DNA of 64,000 nucleotides from Streptomyces kurssanovii. Its GTDB lineage: Bacteria > Actinomycetota > Actinomycetes > Streptomycetales > Streptomycetaceae. The translations under genes were made by a program, and so were the position numbers. This document shows positions 41,356 to 52,045 of the stretch, piece by piece (positions within the stretch are counted from its first letter, which is position 1; the number at the start of each line of letters is the position of its first letter). The DNA is taken from positions 62,001 to 126,000 of the forward strand of contig NZ_BMTN01000003.1 in assembly GCF_014649695.1 (NCBI RefSeq). The letters run 5' to 3'. The notes below the pieces were generated by a model, which ran no database searches, had not been told where the DNA came from, and saw only the letters and a program-made list of their open reading frames with translations.

Positions 41356-42673
41356 GGTCCGGACCGTCGGCCTTCGGGCCCTGGCCGCCGTCGACGACGC
41401 CGCCGTCCGCCGGCGCCGCGTCCATCTCGCGCCAGCTCGGGAACACCGCCGGGGCCAGGGTCGTCAGGAAGTACAGCCCGCCCAAGGTCGACAACGCCGC
41501 AGCCAGGCCCACCTGTTCGATGAGGTAGCCGGCCGCCAGTCCGCCGAGCGGCGTGGTCATCAGCACCCCGGCCGTGGTGGCGCTCGCGACCCGGCTGCGC
41601 AGCCGCTCGGGCACGCGCTCGTACATCACCGTGGTCAGGATCGGGTTGAGCATCCCGGCCGCGAGCCCGCCCGCCGCCATGGTGACCGCCAGCGGCCCCG
41701 TGCCGTCGACCAGTGCCGCCACGACGAACCGCGGCAGGCCGCAGATCAGAAATGCCCAGGCGAAGAGTGTCCGCCGTCGGAAGCGGTGCCCGACGGCCGC
41801 GTAGAGCAGGGCGCCGAGCAGTGCGCAGCCGCCGAAGACGGCGGCGAGCAGGCCCAGGTCCCGTGCGCCGCCCAGGTTGTCCTTGGCGTGTACGGGCAGC
41901 AGGACCGAACTCCAGCCTTGGTCGAGGCCGTTGGTGACCATCACCATCAGGACGACGCCCAGCAGCAGCCGGGTGCGCAGCAGGAACGCGTACCCCTCGC
42001 GCAGTTCGCCGCGGTAGGTGGCGAGGGACACCGGCGCCGCATCCCGCTGTGGCTCGGCCGCCTTCACCCGCCGCAGGCCGACGAGGATCAGCAGGGCGGA
42101 GCCGCAGAACGTCGCCGCGTCGAGCAGCAGGACCGCCTCCGCGCCGATGAGTGCGATGAGGACGCCGGCGAGGGCCGCGCCGGACATCCGCGCGCCGCGC
42201 GAGACGGCGTCGAAGAGGCTCGCGGCCCTCGACAGGCTGGTTCCCGCGGCCCTGGCCAGGTCGGGCACGAGCACATAGCGGGCGGTCTCGCCCGGTGCGT
42301 GGAAGAGGCCCGTGACGGCCATCAGCGCACACAGCATCCAGAAGCGGAGCGCTCCCGCGTAGTGGAGCAGCGGGATCGCGGCGAGGGCGACGGCGCAGAC
42401 GAGGTCGGTGACGATGCTGACCCGCCGCCGGCCGATCCGGTCGATGACGGGTCCGCCGACGACGGCGGAGACGACGACGGGCAGGGTGGCGCAGAAGGCG
42501 ACCAGGCCGGCCTTGGTGGGGCTGCCCGTGGTCTGGAGCGCGAACCACGGGACGCCGATGAGCGTCAGTGAATTGCCGGTGATGGACACGGCGTTGGCCG
42601 CCAGTACGGTGGCGAGCGGCCCCCGCCGTCCCTGCGCCGCCACGGTCGCGGCGGTTCCCCCCTGCCCGCTCAC
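41294..42673 (-). CDS. MFS transporter, coupled to a 60-residue ORF
   Basis: The 459-residue major facilitator protein of the enterobactin-exporter-like group has 12 predicted helices (LAANAVSITGNSLTLIGVPWFAL in helix 1, PVIDRIGRRRVSIVTD loop). The GTG at 42673 was chosen because it overlaps the stop of the preceding small ORF as GTGA. An upstream in-frame GTG at 42733 would overlap that ORF fully. The substrate is unknown. Its 3' end overlaps that of the Lon-domain gene by 62 bp on the opposite strand. Confidence 0.82.
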   Translation of the reverse strand: MSGQGGTAATVAAQGRRGPLATVLAANAVSITGNSLTLIGVPWFALQTTGSPTKAGLVAFCATLPVVVSAVVGGPVIDRIGRRRVSIVTDLVCAVALAAIPLLHYAGALRFWMLCALMAVTGLFHAPGETARYVLVPDLARAAGTSLSRAASLFDAVSRGARMSGAALAGVLIALIGAEAVLLLDAATFCGSALLILVGLRRVKAAEPQRDAAPVSLATYRGELREGYAFLLRTRLLLGVVLMVMVTNGLDQGWSSVLLPVHAKDNLGGARDLGLLAAVFGGCALLGALLYAAVGHRFRRRTLFAWAFLICGLPRFVVAALVDGTGPLAVTMAAGGLAAGMLNPILTTVMYERVPERLRSRVASATTAGVLMTTPLGGLAAGYLIEQVGLAAALSTLGGLYFLTTLAPAVFPSWREMDAAPADGGVVDGGQGPKADGPDLSSSGPSRPSPANAATPPRP

Positions 42674-42852
42674 GCGAGACGGGTCGTGCACCGCGCCGGC
42701 GCGGACGGCTGCCGCAGCAGCCGCAGCCCCCACTCGACGAGTGTCCGGCCCAGTTGTATGCGCAGCGATTCACTCGGCAGCCGGCCGGCGGCCGCCGTAC
42801 GCAGTTCCCCGGCGCGCATTTCGTGCAGCGTCAGATGTATGTCGGAGTGCAT
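42670..42852 (-). CDS. Small conserved-looking protein (60 aa)
   Basis: The ORF MHSDIHLTLHEMRAGELRT continues to a Leu/Arg-rich helix (VEWGLRLLRQPSAP). Small Streptomyces proteins of this type often start with MHSxIHL and have an amphipathic helix; function is unknown. The stop overlaps the MFS start by 4 nt, supporting translation of both. The ribosome site is modest (GAGGG). It lies 104 bp after the ArsR-like regulator on the same strand. Confidence 0.6.
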   Translation of the reverse strand: MHSDIHLTLHEMRAGELRTAAAGRLPSESLRIQLGRTLVEWGLRLLRQPSAPARCTTRLA

Positions 42853-42956
42853 GGCCCTCGGGTCCCCTCGGTCGGTGGTGCGGCTCGCGGTTCGCGGCGC
42901 GGCGGCGGCGCGCCGCCCGTAACGCGCTGCTCGGTCGTCGGGCGTTCGGCGGTGCG

Positions 42957-43571
42957 TCAGTCGGTGGAGCGCGGGAAGGCGTGCGTGTGCAGGCGGACCT
43001 GGGCGGCGCCTTCGGTACCGGGCGCGGGCTCGAGGTTGCGGTAACTCTCGATGAGCGCGTGGATCTTCTCGTTGAGCTCGTGGGCCTGCGCCGCGGTAAG
43101 GCGCAGGGTGAAGTCGCTGAGGTCGGAGCTGCGCCGCCACTCCTCGGGCCAGTCCCGCTGGTTGCCCAGCCAGGTGGCGACCTCCTGGGTGTGCATGGTC
43201 GCGTGCTCGTGGAGATACAGGTCGGCCGCTCCGCGCACCGCCGGATCGGGGTCGCTGTAGAGGGATTCGTCGAAGAGCATGCCGTCCATGGATGCCTTCC
43301 ACCACCGCTCCCGGCCCTTGCCGCGCTCCGGATCGTCCTCGACGAAGCCGTGCGCCGCGAGCTGGCGCAGGTGGTAGCTGGTGGCGCCGCTGGACTCGCC
43401 GAGCTTCTCCGCGAGCCGGGAGGCCGTCGCGGGGCCGTCCTGCCGCAGCACCGTCAGCAGGCGCATCCGCAGGGGATGGGCGATGCCGCGCAGTGATCGC
43501 GGGTCCAGCTTGTGGAGCTTGCGCGCGCCGGGCCCTGCCTCGGCCGCACCTTCTTCCTCATGCTCGCTCAT
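42957..43571 (-). CDS. ArsR-like helix-turn-helix repressor
   Basis: The 204-residue regulator has a winged helix at about 20-95 (DPRSLRGIAHPLRMRLLTVL, SRLAEKLGESSGATSYHLRQLAAHGFVEDD). A helical C-terminal half follows (about 110-204). It lacks metal-binding Cys pairs, so it probably senses something other than metal. The start ATG at 43571 is the second ATG of ATGCATG. Overlapping TTGCAA inverted repeats directly upstream (43584-43635) are probable autoregulatory operators. The downstream small ORF and MFS pump on the same strand are likely targets. Confidence 0.85.
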   Translation of the reverse strand: MSEHEEEGAAEAGPGARKLHKLDPRSLRGIAHPLRMRLLTVLRQDGPATASRLAEKLGESSGATSYHLRQLAAHGFVEDDPERGKGRERWWKASMDGMLFDESLYSDPDPAVRGAADLYLHEHATMHTQEVATWLGNQRDWPEEWRRSSDLSDFTLRLTAAQAHELNEKIHALIESYRNLEPAPGTEGAAQVRLHTHAFPRSTD

Positions 43572-43583
43572 GCATGCAAAGGT

Positions 43584-43635
43584 AGCGTTGCAAAGAAACC
43601 CTTGCAACGCTTTTTATGCAACCACTTCTTTGCAA
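43584..43635 (-). promoter_or_regulatory. Overlapping TTGCAA inverted-repeat operators
   Basis: AGCGTTGCAA (43584-43593) and TTGCAACGCT (43602-43611) form a perfect 10-bp inverted repeat. TTGCAAAGAA (43588-43597) and TTCTTTGCAA (43626-43635) form a second that overlaps it. A further ATGCAAAGG lies at 43574-43582. Position directly before the ArsR-like gene suggests autoregulation. Confidence 0.6.
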
Positions 43636-43641
43636 GCGGGC

Positions 43642-45388
<1,747 letters not shown>

Positions 45389-45408
45389 GGCCTGCCCCTG
45401 CCCACGAC

Positions 45409-45441
45409 TGCGGCCCCACGGTCCTGACCCGTGGGGCCGCA
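45409..45441 (+). terminator. Terminator of hpd
   Basis: A 13-bp perfect stem TGCGGCCCCACGG/CCGTGGGGCCGCA with a 7-nt loop starts 20 bp after the stop. Confidence 0.85.
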
Positions 45442-45485
45442 TCGTCGTTCCGCCGGCCGGCCGTTCCGGCGGGCAGGCCGGCAGG

Positions 45486-47150
45486 TCAGCCGTTCCCCGG
45501 TGCCACCGTCACCGGCGCCGGGCTCGTCGAGCGCTGCACCGGCCGCAGCTGCGGAGCGGGCCGTGCGGCGGGCGGCGCCGGCGCCGGTGAGACGGCCGCC
45601 CCCGGAACCGAAGCGTCCGAGGGGGACGCGGGAAGCGGAGCGGCCACCGATGCCGCCGGCTCGGGGGAAGCCACGGCGTACGGCGACGGCGACGACGCCG
45701 ACGGCGAAGGCGAAGGCGAGGGGGTGCCGGACGACGCGTCGGCCGGCGGATCCAGCGGCCAGTACCCGTCACCCTCCACGTCCGCGGGCCCGCCCGGCGC
45801 GGGTTCGCCGAGCGCGTCCTGCGCCTCCCGCGCCTTGGGCGCGAGGAGCGGCGAGAAGTGCGGGTTCGTCCGCAGCGCCTCGTCGATGTGGCGCCGCGCC
45901 GGGCCGTAGTCGCCGAGAGCGCGCTCGATCTCGCCGAGGTGGTAGGAGAACAGCGCGCTGCGCAGCCCCTGACCGGTGGCCAGCTTCGCGAACGGCAGCC
46001 CGTCCTCCGGCCGGCCCGCCCGGTACAGCGCCCACCCCATCGTGTCGGCCACGTGCACGTTGCGGTGGCCGCGCCGCCACTCGTCCTGGAGCCGGCGCAC
46101 CGCGGCGGCCGGGTCCCCGTGGTCGGCCTCGTAACGCGCCAGCACCAGGTCCCCGTCGACGCCGTGCTCCCCGGCACGGGTGACCTGCTTGCGCAGGAGC
46201 TCGTAGAGGGTCGCGGCGTCCCCGTTCAGCCCCATCGACTCGTACAGCTCCCCGGCCTCCAGGGCGTACTCGGGCAGCGGCAGCTTCGCCAGCGCCGACC
46301 GGTAGTCGTCCAGCGCCTCGTCCGTGCGGCCCAGCGCCGCCAGGGCACGCGCACGGCCCACCAGCGAACGGTGGCTCTCGGGAACGGTCTTCAGCGCGTC
46401 GGTGTAGTGCTCCACGGCCTCCTCGGCCTCGCCCCGCTCCCAGGCCAGCTCACCCTCGCGGTCCAGGGCGACGGCCTTCTCCGTGCGGGTGCGTGAGTTC
46501 GCGGTCGCGCCGTACGCCAGTGCCGCGGCGTCCTCGCGCCAGCCCTTGTTCCAGTAGACCCGCGCCTCCCGCCCCTGCACCTGCGGGCCGGTCTGCAGCT
46601 CCAGCAGCTTGTCCATGGCCTTGCCGGCGGCCGCGTACCTGCCGAGCCCGTTGTAGGCGTCGATCAGCGCCGGATACACCGCCCAGCGCTCCGGCTTCTG
46701 CTTCCTGGCGCTCTCCGCGTAACCGCGCGCACCGGCGAAGTCGTGCCGGGCGTTCGCCAGCTCGGCCATTCCCACCAGCGCGTCGACGTTGCCCTTGGCG
46801 GCCGGTACCGCCTTCAGTGAGCGCTTCAGCGCCCGCTCGGCCTTGGGGTAGTACGCCGTGTCCCCGAGCCGAGTGCCCCGCTCCACGTACGCGGCCCCCA
46901 GCACCGCCCAGGACTCCTCGTCACCCGGATGGTCGCGGACGAAGCGCTCACGGTCGCGGATCAGCGCGTCCAGGTCGGAGAGCGAGGCCGGTGCGCCCGA
47001 TCCCGCCGCGGTCATCGCCCTGGCCGCCGGCCCGGCCGCGGGTGGCGGTGCGTCCTTCCCCCAACCGGGCGCGAGCACGATCACCCCGGTGACCAGTGTC
47101 GCGCCGACCAGCGTGCTGACAGCGGCGTTCTTCAGGGTTTCGCTCTTCAT
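45486..47150 (-). CDS. Tetratricopeptide-repeat membrane-anchored protein
   Basis: The 554-residue protein has one N-terminal hydrophobic helix (about 9-28), followed by TPR-type helical repeats through about residue 450. Examples are ESWAVLGAAYVERGTRLGDTAY and the A/G-Y repeats around HYTDALKTVPESHRSLVGRA. The last 85 residues are Pro/Ser/Ala-rich and disordered. TPR proteins scaffold other proteins; here the repeats probably lie outside the membrane. The ATG at 47150 begins the signal-like helix and has only a weak ribosome site. It is divergent from the GlcD-like gene. No partner is evident. Confidence 0.8.
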   Translation of the reverse strand: MKSETLKNAAVSTLVGATLVTGVIVLAPGWGKDAPPPAAGPAARAMTAAGSGAPASLSDLDALIRDRERFVRDHPGDEESWAVLGAAYVERGTRLGDTAYYPKAERALKRSLKAVPAAKGNVDALVGMAELANARHDFAGARGYAESARKQKPERWAVYPALIDAYNGLGRYAAAGKAMDKLLELQTGPQVQGREARVYWNKGWREDAAALAYGATANSRTRTEKAVALDREGELAWERGEAEEAVEHYTDALKTVPESHRSLVGRARALAALGRTDEALDDYRSALAKLPLPEYALEAGELYESMGLNGDAATLYELLRKQVTRAGEHGVDGDLVLARYEADHGDPAAAVRRLQDEWRRGHRNVHVADTMGWALYRAGRPEDGLPFAKLATGQGLRSALFSYHLGEIERALGDYGPARRHIDEALRTNPHFSPLLAPKAREAQDALGEPAPGGPADVEGDGYWPLDPPADASSGTPSPSPSPSASSPSPYAVASPEPAASVAAPLPASPSDASVPGAAVSPAPAPPAARPAPQLRPVQRSTSPAPVTVAPGNG

Positions 47151-47259
47151 GGCGCTCACTGTGCGGCAGCACACAGCCAATACGAAGAACACACTCTGAC
47201 CCGCGGAGCGGAACGCAGACGGGTTCACACCGATGGCCCCCGGTGCGACGCTTGGGATC

Positions 47260-48627
47260 ATGGACGATCTCCTCGAGCGGCTGCGCGCCGGTCTTCCCGC
47301 GGAAGCCCTCATCACCGATCCCGACGTCACCGCGTCGTACGGCAACGACATGGCGAGCTTCTGCGCGGCGGGAACCCCCGCCGCCGTGGTCCTGCCGCGC
47401 TCCGTGGAACAGGTCCGGCACGTCATGCGCACCGCCACGGAACTGCGGGTGCCGGTCGTGCCGCAGGGCGCCCGTACGGGCCTGTCGGGCGCGGCCAACG
47501 CCTCCGACGGCTGCATCGTGCTGTCGCTGACGAAGATGGACCGGATCCTCGAGATCAGCCCGGTCGACCGGATCGCCGTCGTCGAACCGGGCGTCGTCAA
47601 CGCCGTGCTGTCGCGCGCTGTCGGCGAGCACGGCCTGTACTACCCGCCGGACCCCTCCAGCTGGGAGATGTGCACCATCGGCGGCAACATCGGCACCGCG
47701 TCCGGCGGCCTGTGCTGCGTCAAGTACGGGGTGACGGCGGAGTACGTCCTCGGCCTGACGGTGGTCCTCGCCGACGGGCGGCTGCTGAAGACCGGCCGGC
47801 GCACCGCCAAGGGCGTCGCCGGGTACGACCTCACCCGGCTGTTCGTCGGCTCCGAGGGCAGCCTCGGAATCATCGTGGAAGCGGTCCTGGCGCTACGGCC
47901 CCAGCCGCCCGCGCAGCTCGTGCTGGCCGCCGAGTTCCCCTCCGCGGCCACCGCCTGCGACGCCGTCTGCGCGATCATGGAGCGCGGCCACACCCCCTCG
48001 CTCCTCGAGATCATGGACCGCACCACCGTCCGGGCGGTCAACGAGCTGGCCCACATGGGCCTCCCGGAGACGACGGAGGCCCTGCTCCTCGCCGCCTTCG
48101 ACACCCCGGACCCCAGGGCCGACCTGGCCGCCGTCGGGGCGCTGTGCGAGGCCGCGGGCGCGAGCGAGGTGGTGCCCGCGGACACCGTCGCCGAGTCCGA
48201 ACTGCTGCTCCAGGCCCGCCGGTTGTCGCTGACGGCCCTGGAGAAGGTCAAGTCGGCCACGATGATCGACGACGTCTGCGTACCGCGCTCCAAGCTCGGG
48301 GCGATGATCGAGGGCACGGCCGCCGTCGCGGAGAAGTACGACCTCACCATCGGCGTCTGCGCACACGCCGGCGATGGCAACACCCACCCCGTCGTCTGCT
48401 TCGACCACCTCGATCCCGACGAGTCGCGGCGGGCCCGGGAGTCCTTCGACGAGATCATGGCGCTCGGTCTGGAACTGGGCGGCACCATCACCGGTGAACA
48501 CGGCGTCGGCGTGCTCAAGAAGGAATGGCTGGCGCGGGAACTGGGTCCGGTCAGCCTCGAGTTGCAGCGCGGCATCAAGCAGACCTTCGACCCCCTCGGC
48601 ATCCTCAACCCCGGCAAGCTCTTCTGA
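47260..48627 (+). CDS. FAD-linked oxidase, GlcD-like
   Basis: The 455-residue flavoprotein of the FAD-binding type 4 family resembles glycolate or D-lactate dehydrogenase subunits. The FAD domain (about 35-210) shows VVPQGARTGLSGAAN, MCTIGGNIGTASGGLCCVKYG and GSEGSLGII. The C-terminal substrate cap ends in AHAGDGNTHP, EHGVGVLKK and DPLGILNPGKLF. The start is ATG 47260 or 47233; the former matches the beginning of the family core. It stands alone, without GlcE/GlcF-type partners, so D-lactate or 2-hydroxyacid oxidation with another acceptor is possible. It is convergent with ssgG. Confidence 0.85.
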   Translation: MDDLLERLRAGLPAEALITDPDVTASYGNDMASFCAAGTPAAVVLPRSVEQVRHVMRTATELRVPVVPQGARTGLSGAANASDGCIVLSLTKMDRILEISPVDRIAVVEPGVVNAVLSRAVGEHGLYYPPDPSSWEMCTIGGNIGTASGGLCCVKYGVTAEYVLGLTVVLADGRLLKTGRRTAKGVAGYDLTRLFVGSEGSLGIIVEAVLALRPQPPAQLVLAAEFPSAATACDAVCAIMERGHTPSLLEIMDRTTVRAVNELAHMGLPETTEALLLAAFDTPDPRADLAAVGALCEAAGASEVVPADTVAESELLLQARRLSLTALEKVKSATMIDDVCVPRSKLGAMIEGTAAVAEKYDLTIGVCAHAGDGNTHPVVCFDHLDPDESRRARESFDEIMALGLELGGTITGEHGVGVLKKEWLARELGPVSLELQRGIKQTFDPLGILNPGKLF

Positions 48628-48637
48628 ACCGCGCCGC

Positions 48638-49108
48638 TCAGGCATCGCCGTCCTGCGGGTCGCCGGAGGAGCCGTGCGCCCGCAGTTCGTCGGTCCTGGT
48701 CGGGGCGAGGAGCGCGGCCAGGGCCTCGTCGATGCCGAGCGCGGCTGTCTCGGTCCCGGGCGGCACGGACCGCAGCGTCCGCTCCAGCCAGGCCGACACC
48801 GCCAGGTACGGCGCCTCCAGCAGCGCTTCACCGTCGGGTGAACTCAACGCCATGAGGATGACGCTGCGGCCGTCGCTCTTCGACGGCCAGACACGCACAT
48901 CGCCGGTGCCGCACGGCCGGAACACCCCTTCCACGAGCAGCTCACGGGCGAACGTCCAGCTGACGGGATGGCTCGAGCCGATGTGGAAGACGATGTGCAC
49001 GGCGTACGGATCGTCCGCGCGGTAGGACAGCCGGGCGGGGACGGGGATGCTGCGCTCGGGCGACAGCACCAGGTTCAACTCGAGTTCGCGTTCCACCACC
49101 GTGTGCAT
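48638..49108 (-). CDS. ssgG: SsgA-like sporulation protein, SsgG-like
   Basis: The 156-residue SALP-family protein has the family core YRADDPYAVHIVFHIGSSHPVSWTFARELLVEG followed by GDVRVWPS. SALPs localise septum and spore-wall machinery in sporulating actinomycetes. The gene's position near hpd and clpS matches S. coelicolor ssgG, which affects septum spacing; the assignment relies on remembered synteny. The ATG at 49108 follows GGAAGAGA. The C-terminal 25 residues are acidic and variable. It is convergent with the oxidase gene and divergent from the RDD gene. Confidence 0.85.
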   Translation of the reverse strand: MHTVVERELELNLVLSPERSIPVPARLSYRADDPYAVHIVFHIGSSHPVSWTFARELLVEGVFRPCGTGDVRVWPSKSDGRSVILMALSSPDGEALLEAPYLAVSAWLERTLRSVPPGTETAALGIDEALAALLAPTRTDELRAHGSSGDPQDGDA

Positions 49109-49332
49109 GATCTCTTCCTTCCTGTACGCCTTCTGGGGCGGCCCGATGAGGGGGCCTCACGGGAAGAGAGCGGCTACCCCCGCCGGTATGACGCGACTTC
49201 CGCACATAAATTTCCGTGACACTCTCGTGACCTGAAAGTGGTCGTTACGGCAGGATCGCCCCAGGGGTGCGCGAGGGTCTGATAGATGTGGTCCCTCGAA
49301 TTGCGGCATCGAAGAGATACGGGACCACGGTG

Positions 49333-50931
49333 ATGAGCGCCCCAACCCCGGCAACCGGCGACGGCAGCCCCACACCCGGCTACTACCCGGACCCGTCCAT
49401 TCCCGGATATGTCCGGTACTGGAACGGCGCGGCATGGGTGCCCGGCACGAGCCGGCCCGCCCCGAAGGCGGGCGAGGCGATGCCCGGCCCGCCCGCGTCG
49501 GCCACCGCTTTTGGGCCCGCCGTCCCTGCCGCGCCCACACCTTCCACGGAGGAGACCGGCCCGGTCTTCCTCGACGAGGAGCCGTCGGACGAGCCGGCCC
49601 GCCCGGAGCCGGCCACCGCCTGGCAGGCCGACACCTCACGCCAGGCCGGCTTCGGCGGCGACCTCGACAACCGCGTCTCCTGGGGTGGCGACCCCCGTAC
49701 GCCCGACCGGCCCGCCGCCGGTGACGCGCCGTCCGATCCGCGCCGTCCCGCCGCGGCCGCCCGGGCGTCCGAGCCGCCGGCCGACCCGACCGGCGGCAAG
49801 CTGCCCGGCATGCGCTCCGCGGCGCCCCAGGCGGGCCCCGCGGCCGACGAGATCCCCGGCGGTGTCCGCCCCCTCGGCCCGTCCGCCACGGGCGAGCCGC
49901 CGGCGGACGGTACGGTCGCGATCCGCGCGCTGCGCCCCGGCGGCGTGGCGGGCTCCGCCGACCCGGCCCGTCCGGCGGCGGACGAGACACCGGTCCGCCG
50001 TACCCCGGGTCCCCAGCAGCCCGCGGAGAACACCGTCACCATCCGGGCCCAGCGGCCGGGTCAGGCCGACGGCACGATGACGATGCGGGCGGTCGGCAGG
50101 CCGGCGGAGGCGGACCCGACCCGACAGGACCCGACCCGACAGGGCCCGTCCCGCCCCGTCCCGCAGTCCGCCACCACCGCCGCGCCGCCCGCACAGCCCC
50201 GGCCGCAGACACCCGCACAGCCCCAGCCCCAGCCGGGTCCCCAGTCCCAGGCACCGGCGCAGCCTCAGCCGCAGGGGCCCGTGCAGTCCCAGCCGCCGGT
50301 CACCAGCAGTGCCGGCGGCGGTGCCGCTTCCTGGCCGCAGCAGGTGCACCAGTTGGCGCAGACGTCCGCCTCCGCCGAGGGCGAGCCGGTCCTTCCGTGG
50401 AAGCCCCCCGTCAACGACCCGTTCCTCGCGGCCGCTCAGGCCCAGGCCGCCGCCCGGCCCGCCGGCCTCGGCAGGCGCCTGGCCGCCCGCCTGATCGACA
50501 CGGTGCTGCTCGGCGCGCTCGTCGGCGCCGTGGCCGTCCCCGTCGCCGCGCAGGCACGCGCCCACATCGACGAGAAGATCGAGGCGGCGAAGCTGTCCGG
50601 GGAGACGGTGACCGTCTGGCTCCTCGACGGCACCACGGCGGGCCACCTCGGCATCGTCCTCGGCGCCCTGCTCGTCCTCGGTGTGCTGTACGAGTCGCTG
50701 CCGACCGCCAAGTGGGGCCGGACACCGGGCAAGAAGCTCTGCGGCCTCCAGGTCCTGGACATCGAGACCCACGAGCCGCCGACGTTCGGCGCCGCGCTGC
50801 GCCGCTGGCTCCTCTACAGCGTGCTCGGCGTCCTCGTCGTCGGGGTTCTCAATGTGCTGTGGTGCCTGTTCGACCGCCCGTGGCGGCAGTGCTGGCACGA
50901 CAAGACGGCGCATACGTTCGTCACCGGCTGA
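49333..50931 (+). CDS. RDD-family membrane protein with DUF2510 and Pro-rich linker
   Basis: The 532-residue protein has an N-terminal DUF2510 motif (PGYYPDPSIPGYVRYWNGAAWVPGT, about 16-40). A Pro/Ala/Gln-rich disordered linker of about 330 residues follows, then a C-terminal RDD domain (about 378-532) with LAARLIDTVLLGALVG, the GRTPGKKLCGLQV motif and FDRPWRQCWHDKTAHT. RDD proteins are membrane proteins of mostly unknown role. Start ATG 49333 was chosen over an upstream open frame from 49267 because the DUF2510 region starts there. The second RDD gene follows 85 bp later. Confidence 0.82.
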   Translation: MSAPTPATGDGSPTPGYYPDPSIPGYVRYWNGAAWVPGTSRPAPKAGEAMPGPPASATAFGPAVPAAPTPSTEETGPVFLDEEPSDEPARPEPATAWQADTSRQAGFGGDLDNRVSWGGDPRTPDRPAAGDAPSDPRRPAAAARASEPPADPTGGKLPGMRSAAPQAGPAADEIPGGVRPLGPSATGEPPADGTVAIRALRPGGVAGSADPARPAADETPVRRTPGPQQPAENTVTIRAQRPGQADGTMTMRAVGRPAEADPTRQDPTRQGPSRPVPQSATTAAPPAQPRPQTPAQPQPQPGPQSQAPAQPQPQGPVQSQPPVTSSAGGGAASWPQQVHQLAQTSASAEGEPVLPWKPPVNDPFLAAAQAQAAARPAGLGRRLAARLIDTVLLGALVGAVAVPVAAQARAHIDEKIEAAKLSGETVTVWLLDGTTAGHLGIVLGALLVLGVLYESLPTAKWGRTPGKKLCGLQVLDIETHEPPTFGAALRRWLLYSVLGVLVVGVLNVLWCLFDRPWRQCWHDKTAHTFVTG

Positions 50932-50944
50932 CCCGTCCGGCCGT

Positions 50945-50982
50945 ACGGCTCACGGCGGGTCCCCCGAACGCCTGTGAGCCGT
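50945..50982 (+). terminator. Weak terminator-like repeat between RDD genes
   Basis: ACGGCTCAC (50945-50953) pairs perfectly with GTGAGCCGT (50974-50982) across a 20-nt loop. It is a possible terminator or attenuator between the two RDD genes. Confidence 0.35.
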
Positions 50983-51016
50983 TGCGGGCCTCATGGGCCC
51001 GGGGTGCACTGCCCCC

Positions 51017-51754
51017 ATGAGCAACGACCAGCCGCCGCCCGGACAGTCGCCCGACGACGATCCGTTCCGCAAGAAGCCGCAGGAGCCCCAGGGGCCCCAG
51101 GAACCGGGCGGGCCGACCCCGCCGCCCGGGGGTGCTCCCGGCTCCGGCGGCAGTTCGCCCTACGACTCTCCCCTCGGAGGGGCGGGCGGGACGGGCGGGC
51201 CGTACGGCGGTGAGCGGCCGCCTCCGTACGACGCCGGAGCCTACGGCGGCCCGTACGGAGGTGCGGATCCCCTTGCGGGCATGCCGCCGTTGGCGAGTTT
51301 CGGCAAACGGGTGCTGGCCCGGCTCATCGACATGATCATTGTTTTCGTGCCGCTGTTCCTCATCTCGCTGGCCTTCGGCGGCGTCGAGGTGGCCACCGGC
51401 GGTGAGGACTGGGACGAGGTCACCGACCGGATGAACTCCGGGGAGCAGTGGCTGTGGTCGCTGATCTCCATTGTGGCGTACGTCGGTTACGACACACTCA
51501 TGACGTCGAAGTACAACGGGCGGACCCTCGGCAAGAAGATCATGAAGCTGCGGGTCGCGATGCTCAACGACGGCCGGGTGCCGGACGTCGGCTCCTCACT
51601 CCTGCGCGCCCTCGTGCTGTGGGTGCCCGCGCTGGTGTGCTGCTACTGCGTCTGGTGGCTCATCATCATCATCACGGTGCTCGCCGACAAGCCCTACCGG
51701 CAGGGACTGCACGACAAGGCGGGCAAGACGGTCGTGGTGTCAGCGGCGCAGTGA
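51017..51754 (+). CDS. RDD-family membrane protein
   Basis: The 245-residue protein has a Pro/Gly-rich N-terminus (about 1-90), then an RDD domain: FGKRVLARLIDMIIVFVPLFLI, the second helix near LISIVAYVGYDTLM, GRTLGKKIMKLRV, a Cys/Trp-containing third helix, and PYRQGLHDKAGKTVVV. It is a paralogue of the preceding protein and probably forms a related membrane complex. ATG 51017 follows a modest GGGG stretch. Its 3' end overlaps that of the next gene on the opposite strand by 15 bp. Confidence 0.85.
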   Translation: MSNDQPPPGQSPDDDPFRKKPQEPQGPQEPGGPTPPPGGAPGSGGSSPYDSPLGGAGGTGGPYGGERPPPYDAGAYGGPYGGADPLAGMPPLASFGKRVLARLIDMIIVFVPLFLISLAFGGVEVATGGEDWDEVTDRMNSGEQWLWSLISIVAYVGYDTLMTSKYNGRTLGKKIMKLRVAMLNDGRVPDVGSSLLRALVLWVPALVCCYCVWWLIIIITVLADKPYRQGLHDKAGKTVVVSAAQ

Positions 51755-52045
51755 GTGCTGGCCGACCCTGGTCTCCGCCCCGGCATGCGCACGGGCCGCG
51801 GACGTGCGGGCCGTGAGTGCGTCGGAGGCGGTGGCCGTGGGCGGCGCGGCGGACGCCGGCGGCCGGGTGGCCCGGTGGCGCAGAACCGGCGTGAGCGCGA
51901 CCAGAAGTCCCAGTCCCAGCGAGGCGATACCGATCGCGGCGACAGCGACGCCGTCGGTGGCGCGGGTCAGCAGCAGGAGGGCGACCGTCGAGAAGACGAC
52001 GGTGGCCGAACCGTAGGCGAGCTGTGCGGCAGTCGGACGCGGCAT
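51740..52045 (-). CDS. Small two-helix membrane protein
   Basis: The 101-residue protein has two predicted membrane helices (about 8-28 and 32-54) and an Ala/Thr-rich tail with a few Arg/His residues. No family was recognised. The ATG at 52045 follows no strong ribosome site. It is convergent with the second RDD gene and divergent from the M6 protease. Confidence 0.55.
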   Translation of the reverse strand: MPRPTAAQLAYGSATVVFSTVALLLLTRATDGVAVAAIGIASLGLGLLVALTPVLRHRATRPPASAAPPTATASDALTARTSAARAHAGAETRVGQHSLRR

